From: Terriglobales bacterium
GTDB taxonomy: Bacteria; Acidobacteriota; Terriglobia; Terriglobales; Acidobacteriaceae
Direction: 5' to 3'
NCBI GenBank assembly: GCA_019241735.1
Contig: JAFAWN010000182.1
Coordinates: 1-5,863 of the forward strand
DNA: 5,863 bases
Notes under the pieces: generated by a model
Database searches by the model: none
Seen by the model: only the letters and a program-made list of their open reading frames with translations
Told to the model about the DNA's origin: nothing
Translations under genes and position numbers: made by a program
In this document: positions 1 to 4,692 of the stretch, piece by piece
How positions within the stretch are numbered: the first letter of the stretch is position 1
How the letters are laid out: each line of letters opens with the position of its first letter

Positions 1-152
1 GAGAATGTTCCGAATCCAATCAGCGCCACCCGGTCGCCCTTCCGCAGGGCCGTCGTAATACTTTCGACCGCGGTGTCGATCGCAGTTGCCGCCTGGGTTT
101 TGCTGATGTTGGATCCTGCCGAAATGCGGTCAATGAGGTCAGCCTTATTCAT
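1..152 (-). CDS. hup: HU-family nucleoid DNA-binding protein (N-terminal part, cut by window edge)
   Basis: Reading the minus strand from the ATG at 152-150 gives 50 codons plus two bases before the window ends. The protein begins MNKADLIDRISAGSNISKTQ and continues to KGDRVALIGFGTFS. This is the HU/IHF N-terminal helical pair followed by the conserved GD-V-L-GFGTF strand; the MNK start and the ALIGFGTF form favour HU over IHF alpha. HU proteins are about 90 residues, bind and bend DNA as dimers, and compact the nucleoid. The beta arms that contact DNA lie beyond the left edge. The start is supported by AGGAG (plus-strand 158-162) five bases before the ATG. The gene is transcribed away from the helicase-loader cluster. 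Family assignment is firm; which HU paralogue it is cannot be told. Confidence 0.95.
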   Translation of the reverse strand, partial: MNKADLIDRISAGSNISKTQAATAIDTAVESITTALRKGDRVALIGFGTF

Positions 153-180
153 CTTGTCTCCTGGCAGGGTTCTGTTATTT

Positions 181-209
181 CCAGCATGTTTTGAGAATAA
201 TTTTGCTGG
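181..209. repeat. Inverted repeat in the HU leader
   Basis: CCAGCA at 181-186 pairs with TGCTGG at 204-209 across an AT-rich 17-base loop. It lies between the predicted HU start site and the HU ribosome binding site, so it could form a weak leader hairpin or be a protein site. Six-base arms with a long loop can arise by chance. Confidence 0.3.
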
Positions 210-228
210 ACGGGAAACCCGGCGGCCT

Positions 229-258
229 TATTTAGCTACCGTCCGCGGCCAATGTCAA
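229..258 (-). promoter_or_regulatory. Sigma-70-type promoter for the HU gene
   Basis: On the minus strand a perfect TTGACA (258-253) is followed, after 18 bases, by TAAATA (234-229). A start site near 222 would leave a leader of about 70 bases before the HU ATG at 152. The match is good and correctly placed and oriented; the start site itself is inferred. Confidence 0.65.
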
Positions 259-461
259 CTGTGAAAATCGGCACTGGTTGCCTTGTTTGGGTCATGCGGG
301 AAAGAAATGCCCTGCAAACAGTGCGCTTTCACACTGCCGTCCCGGTTTTCCGCCCTCCTCCACAGTCGACGTGCTATCTCCACATCATCCGCACAGACGA
401 TTCCGGTTTTGCACTTGCAGAGTTCGCCGCTTCGGGTGCACATTCAAACCATAGGGCAACC

Positions 462-467
462 GGGAGG
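462..467 (+). promoter_or_regulatory. Ribosome binding site of the helicase-loader gene
   Basis: GGGAGG at 462-467 lies ten bases before the ATG at 478. It is a strong Shine-Dalgarno match and decides this start. Confidence 0.75.
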
Positions 468-477
468 AATCTGAGAG

Positions 478-1251
478 ATGAGCAGCGCGGTAGATATTTG
501 TGCGGTCTGCGGTGGCACCGGGTGGAAGCAGGTTATGGCGGGTGAAAGCCGGAGGGTGGCTCGCTGCGAATGCCGCGTGCTGGCGCGCGCGGAAGCGTTA
601 CTCAACGCCGCCCGGATTCCTAAAAGATACGAGCACTGCGAACTATCGAACTTCGAATTTGACGGGCCTCATCGTGGATTGGCTGTCGCTCGCATGGCCG
701 CCTGCAGATTCGTTGAAGAGTATCCGCTGGACGGGACAGGACTATTGTTGGTCGGCGGCATCGGCGTAGGTAAGACCCATCTGGCGGTTGGCATCCTCAA
801 ACAACTGGTCCAGAGCAAGAGCATAGGATGTCTCTTCTACGACTATCGCGAGCTGCTCAAGCACATCCAGAATTCATACAATGATTCCGTCAAGGCCACC
901 GAACTTGACGTGCTGCGGCCGGTCTTTGATACCGAGGTGCTGGTCTTGGATGAATTGGGCGCAGTGAAGCCGACGGAATGGGTGTGGGACACGGTCAGCT
1001 TAATTTTGAATACCCGCTACAACGACAACCGCACCACCATTATTACTACGAATTTCAGTGATGAGCCGGGGCACGATCTGCGCAGCAATCCAACCTGGGA
1101 ATTCGCGCGCGCTCAACGGTCAGCACGGCAGGAGACTCTTGGGGACCGCATCGGAGAGCGTATGCGGTCCCGGCTGCATGAGATGTGCCGTACCATTCGC
1201 ATGGACGGGGAAGACTTCCGCCAGAAATTCCTCAGCGCCAGCTTCCGCTAG
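478..1251 (+). CDS. DnaC/DnaI-like AAA+ ATPase, probable replicative helicase loader
   Basis: This 257-residue protein is an AAA+ ATPase of the DnaC/DnaI/IstB group, whose members load the replicative helicase or assist IS21 transposition. Visible motifs are a Walker A box GGIGVGKT (93-100), Walker B VLVLDEL (154-160, with D158 and E159), a sensor 1 stretch IITTN (188-192) and the terminal GERMRSRL segment (226-233) with a likely arginine finger. The N-terminus carries CxxC (C8, C11) and CxC (C30, C32), a probable zinc site recalling the zinc-binding N-domain of Bacillus DnaI. No IS21 transposase or terminal repeats are nearby, so IstB is unlikely. Length fits DnaC (about 245 residues). It is the first gene of a cluster, 32 bases before the UvrC-like gene. 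The role as helicase loader is inferred from family; the ATPase call is firm. Confidence 0.88.
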   Translation: MSSAVDICAVCGGTGWKQVMAGESRRVARCECRVLARAEALLNAARIPKRYEHCELSNFEFDGPHRGLAVARMAACRFVEEYPLDGTGLLLVGGIGVGKTHLAVGILKQLVQSKSIGCLFYDYRELLKHIQNSYNDSVKATELDVLRPVFDTEVLVLDELGAVKPTEWVWDTVSLILNTRYNDNRTTIITTNFSDEPGHDLRSNPTWEFARAQRSARQETLGDRIGERMRSRLHEMCRTIRMDGEDFRQKFLSASFR

Positions 1252-1283
1252 AAGTCAGGACTCGTGCAGCCTAGAATTACCTT

Positions 1284-2465
1284 GTGCTCGCCCATTCCAT
1301 CGAATTTTCGCCTGCCCTCGATCTGGAAGCTTTCGCTGCCGTCCCTGCGGCGCCGGCTGTTTTCCTGTTGCGCGGAGAAAGTTCCCAGGCGGAGCCTTAC
1401 ATCAGCAAGACGGCGAACCTGCGGCGCCGCCTGCAACGCCTGCTGGGCTCGCCCAATGAGCACAGCCGGAAACTGAGCCTGCGGGATCGCGTTCGCTCAA
1501 TCGAATTCACCGCTACCGGCTCTGACTTCGAATCCGGATTCCTGCTTTATAAATTGCTGCGCTCGAACTTTCCTGGAACATACCAGCAGCGGCTTCGCCT
1601 TCGGCCCCCTCCCCTCGTGAAGTTGCATCTTGAAAATGCATATCCGCGGGTTTCAATCACTACCCATCGTGGCCGGCCCGGCGCGAAATCGATCTATTAC
1701 GGACCGTTCCGGTCACGAGCTGTGGCAGAAAAGTTTGCCAACGACTCTCTGGATTTCTTCAAAATGCGGCGCTGCGTGGACGACTTACATCCTGACCCGA
1801 ATTTCCCCGGATGCATTTATTCCGAGATGAGGATGTGCCTGGCCCCCTGTTTTCGTGGGTGCTCCGACGGCGAATATCAGCAGGAAGTCTCGCGGGTGCA
1901 GGCCTATTTCGACAGCCGCGGTGAATCGTTTGCGCGGGAAATGGCGTCGCAGCGCGATGCCGCCTCGGCGGATCTTAACTTCGAGGCTGCCTCGGCCTGG
2001 CACGCTCAAATGGCAAAGATAAAATCCGCGACCGAGCAGCTTCCCGAAGCCGTTGGCCGCATCGACCGTCTGGGGGCATTGATGATTCAGCCCAGCACGG
2101 TCGAGGGCTGTGTGACTTTTTTTCGCATCGATGCTGCTCAAATCTCTGATCCGATAATCTTCCCGATCCAGCCGGGCGACCACACCAAGTCCCATTCCAT
2201 GGAATCCAGAGTGCAGCAGGCACTCGCGCTCCATTGTTCACCGCCGTGCGCCGATTCTGGCACTATTACCGAGCATCTCGCGCTGTTTTCGCGCTGGTAC
2301 TATCGCAGCAGCCGGGGAGGAGAAATCTTCTTCGCCGACGAGAAAGGCGCTCTGCCGCTGCGGAAAATCGTGCGCGGAATCTCCCGCGTATATCGCGGCG
2401 AGGTACCGCTGCCGGAAATTACAAAACCCGGAGAAAAGGGCAAATCCCATGAAGAACACGCTTGA
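1284..2465 (+). CDS. UvrC-like protein: degenerate GIY-YIG domain, Fe-S cysteines and UVR motif, no RNase H half
   Basis: The 393-residue product resembles the N-terminal two thirds of UvrC, which makes the 3' cut in nucleotide excision repair. A GIY-YIG-type region spans about 20-105 (AVFLL near 25-29, PYISKTANLRRRL at 38-50). Then come C164, C177, C185 and C189 in the spacing C-x12-C-x7-C-x3-C, matching the UvrC iron-sulfur ligands, with the hallmark CLAPC (185-189). A UVR-like motif at about 215-249 (LNFEAASAW) would contact UvrB. The C-terminal RNase H and helix-hairpin-helix domains of full UvrC (about 600 residues) are absent. By my alignment to Thermotoga UvrC, the catalytic Tyr of GIY is F27, the YIG Gly is S41 and catalytic Glu76 is L88, while R49 and Y39 remain. 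The start is GTG with no clear Shine-Dalgarno; an in-frame TAG at 1272 prevents a longer start. It may be a non-cutting UvrB-binding relative. Confidence 0.85.
   Translation: MLAHSIEFSPALDLEAFAAVPAAPAVFLLRGESSQAEPYISKTANLRRRLQRLLGSPNEHSRKLSLRDRVRSIEFTATGSDFESGFLLYKLLRSNFPGTYQQRLRLRPPPLVKLHLENAYPRVSITTHRGRPGAKSIYYGPFRSRAVAEKFANDSLDFFKMRRCVDDLHPDPNFPGCIYSEMRMCLAPCFRGCSDGEYQQEVSRVQAYFDSRGESFAREMASQRDAASADLNFEAASAWHAQMAKIKSATEQLPEAVGRIDRLGALMIQPSTVEGCVTFFRIDAAQISDPIIFPIQPGDHTKSHSMESRVQQALALHCSPPCADSGTITEHLALFSRWYYRSSRGGEIFFADEKGALPLRKIVRGISRVYRGEVPLPEITKPGEKGKSHEEHA
2436..2440 (+). promoter_or_regulatory. Ribosome binding site of the DinB-like gene, inside the UvrC-like gene
   Basis: AAGGG at 2436-2440 lies eight bases before the ATG at 2449, within the last codons of the UvrC-like gene. 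Together with the 17-base overlap it suggests translational coupling. Confidence 0.5.
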
Positions 2466-2937
2466 TGGTCCCCTGCGCCAGCATATTTCAGACCTGCTCG
2501 GGGGCGGGGGAGCGCACGCCAAATTCGATCAGGTCCTTGGCGGCATCCCGCCCAACCTGCGCGGCAAAGCTCCAGCCGGCCTGCCTCATTCTGTGTGGAT
2601 GATCCTCGACCACATGCGGATTGCGCAGTGGGACATCCTCGAATTCAGCCGCAATTCCAAGCATGTGTCGCCGGAGTGGCCCAGCGGGTACTGGCCTCGC
2701 ACTCCCAACTTGCCCACGCCCGGCGATTGGAACAAATGTTTGAGGTCGTTTCGTGCCGATCTCAAGGCAATGCAGGATCTCGTCATGGACTCGAAGACCA
2801 ACTTGACCGGGAAGATTCCGTGGGGCGACGGCCAGACGATTCTCCGCGAAGCCTTGCTGGTGGCCGATCACAACGCCTACCACTTGGCGCAAATCGTGGA
2901 TATCCGGCGCCTGCTTGGGTGCTGGCCGGAGGAATGA
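2449..2937 (+). CDS. DinB-superfamily (DinB_2-like) putative metal-binding protein
   Basis: This 162-residue protein fits the DinB superfamily, a four-helix-bundle fold found in DNA-damage-induced proteins and in thiol transferases. Visible signatures are the helix around LPHSVWMILDHMRIAQWDIL (46-64) containing H47 and H55, and a C-terminal HNAYHLAQI stretch giving an HxxxH pair, H141 and H145. One early histidine plus this pair is the usual three-histidine metal site; H55 is the better candidate for the first ligand. Length is typical. The ATG lies inside the end of the UvrC-like gene, overlapping it by 17 bases in another frame, so the two are surely co-transcribed. The substrate cannot be read from sequence: members include bacillithiol- or mycothiol-dependent transferases as well as uncharacterised proteins. 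The stop is only four bases from the end of the convergent nuclease gene. Confidence 0.85.
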   Translation: MKNTLDGPLRQHISDLLGGGGAHAKFDQVLGGIPPNLRGKAPAGLPHSVWMILDHMRIAQWDILEFSRNSKHVSPEWPSGYWPRTPNLPTPGDWNKCLRSFRADLKAMQDLVMDSKTNLTGKIPWGDGQTILREALLVADHNAYHLAQIVDIRRLLGCWPEE

Positions 2938-2941
2938 ACGC

Positions 2942-3430
2942 TTACGCGATGGCGCGGGATGCCGCCGAATTCGGCGGCGAGTGTTTTCTGAAAATTACCC
3001 GCAAACTTTCCCGCCAATGTTCATCAATTCCAGCCAGCTGCCATTGAATTCTGGGCGAAACGTAATGCAGCAATGTATCTGTCGTGGGATGAATTCTGAG
3101 GGCGGGAGCAACTAAGAACAACAACGGATCTTCGCGGGAGAGTTCCCGCCCCGGAAAATATCCGAACCGCTGAAACTCGCCCCGCTGATGATGCCAAGCG
3201 ACTCGCGCCCAGTAATCAAGCGCCTGCATGGGTAGATGTATGTCCTCCTCAGCCTTCAGTTCGACCACGGCGAGGCGGCCTTCGGTGGTCACCCCCAGGA
3301 CGTCAATCATCGCCCGGTCCGATGCCGAAAATGTTGGTACCTGGGAATACGATTGCGAGGGATCCAGCCTTTCATCTATCGCGCCAATTCGCCGCGCTAC
3401 CAGCGATTCCAGCCAGCCCTCCGGATGCAT
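2942..3430 (-). CDS. PD-(D/E)XK nuclease-like domain, C-terminal fragment of a frameshifted gene
   Basis: The fragment is 162 residues when counted from the ATG at 3430-3428. The frame is open back to a TGA at about 3489-3487, and the extra residues (GEVRHGEGPRDHPLW) look like genuine protein, so the ATG is probably internal. The core matches PD-(D/E)XK nucleases: D43, then VVELK with E57 and K59, then Q69 and Y73 in the QxxxY pattern (residues from the ATG). This arrangement is common in RecB-like and DUF91/NucS-type nucleases, which cut DNA with a divalent metal. No Shine-Dalgarno precedes the ATG. It adjoins the 338-residue upstream fragment in another frame and most likely forms its C-terminus. 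The last codons (PPNSAA) overlap the palindrome of the opposing terminator. The nuclease fold is a motif-based inference and the substrate is unknown. Confidence 0.7.
   Translation of the reverse strand: MHPEGWLESLVARRIGAIDERLDPSQSYSQVPTFSASDRAMIDVLGVTTEGRLAVVELKAEEDIHLPMQALDYWARVAWHHQRGEFQRFGYFPGRELSREDPLLFLVAPALRIHPTTDTLLHYVSPRIQWQLAGIDEHWRESLRVIFRKHSPPNSAASRAIA
2961..2987 (+). terminator. Probable intrinsic terminator of the plus-strand cluster, inside the convergent gene
   Basis: GCCGCCGAATTCGGCGGC at 2961-2978 is a perfect 18-base palindrome: a seven-base all-GC stem around an AATT loop. It is followed by GAGTG and TTTT (2984-2987), 24 bases beyond the DinB-like stop. The T-run is short and slightly offset, so efficiency is uncertain. 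On the minus strand no T-run follows, so it should act mainly on the plus strand. The same bases encode the last residues of the minus-strand nuclease. Confidence 0.6.
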
Positions 3431-3473
3431 GCGCCACAGCGGATGGTCGCGCGGCCCCTCTCCATGACGTACT

Positions 3474-4490
3474 TCACCGAATGGTGCGAATCAACTGCCG
3501 AAATTGTCCGACGTTGTCTTCAGTGAGAATCTGTTCCCCCGCTCCCAGACCGAAAACAGTTTCGATAGTGTTTCGAAATAAACTTTGGTCTTGCCCGAGG
3601 CGTGCCCGGCAAAACTCCAGTCCATGGCAGCGGAATGCGATCTCCGCGGGAGAAAGTATGGCAATCTCGGCTTCAGGCATAATCTCGCGAACTCGGGCAA
3701 TGGACTCCGCGAATTGCCGTTGAATTGCCGCCTCATCTGTGCAGTGAACGAGCCGGGTGCGGGCGTTTCCGCGGTCGCTGTAATCCTTCTGCGTTAAAGA
3801 GTCGTCATTTTGATCCAGTTCATAAAGGTGCCATTTCGCGACTTCGGAATTCAGATTAGCCATGCGCTCGCTAATCAGAATCGACGCACCGGCTGGCACA
3901 AATACTTTTAGCCCTTCCACTGCCAGGTGTCCGGCGTTCGCATGCCGGCATTGGTCCATCCACAGAATTCCAAACGTTAACGCCGCATCGATTGAAGCCT
4001 GCGTCTCCTGGTCATTGACTCCCAACACTGCAAACGCGGAACGCCCTCTCTGCAAGAGCCCCCGGCTATAAACCGGGCCGAAGGAGTGTGATAAATCGGC
4101 TGAAGTAGTCAGCGGCCCCGCGGTGAATCCAGGAAAGTGTCTCTCCACTACACGCTGTAAAATCCGCTGATATGCAATCCGCGAGGCCCGTTTCGCGCTC
4201 ACCGTGCGCCGGTCACGCTCGCGGCATATCGTAAGCTTTGTCGGTCGCGATTGCCCCAGCTTTTGCACTGCTAGCTGTAACACTTCATTCTTGATCTGCG
4301 CTTCCAGCACGCGCCGCACTACATTGCGTTCTGTCGACCACACGTGCAATAGGCATTTGTTGCGTTCGCCGGAGATCGAATACTTCGAAGCCGTCAGATC
4401 GAAAAGTACAGCGCCATTTTCAACTACTACTGCCCCCTGGCATCCCGATAGAAAATGTTCCAATGTGCGGGCTAAAGATTCCGGCGTCAT
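3474..4490 (-). CDS. Uncharacterised protein, N-terminal fragment of a frameshifted nuclease gene
   Basis: This 338-residue reading frame begins with MTPESLARTLEHFLSG at the ATG 4490-4488 and ends at a TGA (3476-3474). I do not recognise its domain. It shows a hydrophobic strand pattern near the start (AVVVENGAVLFDL, 20-32), a basic stretch rich in Arg and Lys around 85-105 (RERDRRTVSAKRASR), and a conserved-looking segment around 165-190 (VLGVNDQETQASIDAALTFG). No signal peptide or membrane span is evident, so it should be cytosolic. The basic stretch could bind nucleic acid, but that is a guess. An in-frame TGA lies 12 codons upstream, and no Shine-Dalgarno is visible before the ATG. Its end abuts the PD-(D/E)XK frame, and removing one base joins them. 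It is transcribed divergently from tldD. Confidence 0.75.
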   Translation of the reverse strand: MTPESLARTLEHFLSGCQGAVVVENGAVLFDLTASKYSISGERNKCLLHVWSTERNVVRRVLEAQIKNEVLQLAVQKLGQSRPTKLTICRERDRRTVSAKRASRIAYQRILQRVVERHFPGFTAGPLTTSADLSHSFGPVYSRGLLQRGRSAFAVLGVNDQETQASIDAALTFGILWMDQCRHANAGHLAVEGLKVFVPAGASILISERMANLNSEVAKWHLYELDQNDDSLTQKDYSDRGNARTRLVHCTDEAAIQRQFAESIARVREIMPEAEIAILSPAEIAFRCHGLEFCRARLGQDQSLFRNTIETVFGLGAGEQILTEDNVGQFRQLIRTIR

Positions 4491-4522
4491 GGAAAAAATT
4501 GTTTCAGACGGGAGCTTCCGCA

Positions 4523-4538
4523 GTCAGTGACGACTGAC
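4523..4538. repeat. Short palindrome upstream of the nuclease gene, possible operator
   Basis: GTCAGT (4523-4528) and ACTGAC (4533-4538) form perfect six-base arms around GACG. The site lies 33-48 bases upstream of the minus-strand ATG, a position suited to a repressor site or leader hairpin. No regulator is encoded nearby, so function is only suggested by symmetry. Confidence 0.35.
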
Positions 4539-4634
4539 CAAGCCGACCATTCTTCCCACCCGCCGCCACCCGAATGCATTATTTTCCGGCTGTCCCGGCC
4601 ACTGACCATGGTAACCGCGATTCCAGCGGCAATA

Positions 4635-4643
4635 TGGGATAAT
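4635..4643 (+). promoter_or_regulatory. Extended -10 promoter for tldD
   Basis: TGG followed by GATAAT (4635-4643) matches an extended -10 element (TGn plus a five-of-six -10). No good -35 lies 16-18 bases upstream, as is usual for extended -10 promoters. A start near 4650 would give a leader of about 43 bases before the GTG at 4693. Confidence 0.5.
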
Positions 4644-4653
4644 GGAGGACAGT

Positions 4654-4676
4654 TCCGGAGTCTTTCCCTCTCCGGA
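4654..4676. repeat. Inverted repeat in the tldD leader
   Basis: TCCGGAG (4654-4660) and CTCCGGA (4670-4676) are perfect seven-base arms around a nine-base pyrimidine-rich loop, ending 16 bases before the tldD GTG. In RNA it would form a stable hairpin in a leader that lacks an obvious Shine-Dalgarno. It is not followed by a T-run, so it is not a standard terminator. It may be an operator or a leader structure. Confidence 0.5.
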
Positions 4677-4692
4677 TGCCATCTAATTCAAA

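Larger units (their letters stand above)
153..477. other. Divergent intergenic region between HU and the helicase-loader gene
   Basis: These 325 bases hold the HU leader and promoter on the minus strand and the upstream region of the helicase-loader cluster on the plus strand. Short open frames here show no recognisable protein, so I call no gene. I found no convincing plus-strand -35/-10 pair. TTGCAC at 409-414 is the nearest -35-like element but has no good -10 at proper spacing. A minor 5-base inverted repeat (CAGTG 319-323, CACTG 332-336) is not significant. Confidence 0.7.
2942..4490 (-). pseudogene. Reconstructed single gene with a one-base frameshift: unknown N-terminal domain plus PD-(D/E)XK nuclease
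   Basis: The two minus-strand frames meet at 3476-3489. The first reads LIRTI, then CGG and TGA. If the extra base (C on the minus strand, G3479 on the plus strand) is dropped, the reading becomes LIRTIGEVRHGEGPRDHPLW and runs straight into the nuclease frame, giving about 515 residues with the motif D396, E410, K412, Q422 and Y426. Continuity of plausible protein on both sides and the short overlap of the frames argue for one original gene. The cause may be a real mutation, a sequencing or assembly error, or less likely programmed frameshifting. No slippery heptamer or upstream Shine-Dalgarno-like stimulator is evident at the CGG TGA site. If the lesion is real, the nuclease half is probably not made. 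Confidence 0.65.

Noticed and set aside
342..410. Repeated octamer CCGGTTTT at 342-349 and 403-410.
   Set aside because: Two eight-base copies 61 bases apart with no further shared flank are compatible with chance and do not form a larger repeat.
255..545. Short open frames in the HU to helicase-loader intergenic region.
   Set aside because: They overlap the HU promoter and the start of the loader, and their translations show no domain, no plausible start signal and no protein-like composition.
478..1251. The ATPase could be IstB of an IS21-type insertion sequence.
   Set aside because: No IstA transposase frame and no terminal repeats are visible, and the neighbours are repair-type genes in the same orientation. 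A helicase loader fits better.
3470..3490. Programmed +1 frameshifting at CGG TGA, as in prfB.
   Set aside because: The site lacks a slippery codon such as CTT and an upstream Shine-Dalgarno-like stimulator. A one-base insertion or sequence error explains it more simply.
4642..4686. A 14-codon upstream open frame (ATG 4642 to TAA 4686) in frame with tldD.
   Set aside because: Its ATG overlaps the predicted -10 element and would not be transcribed from that promoter. It has no ribosome binding site.
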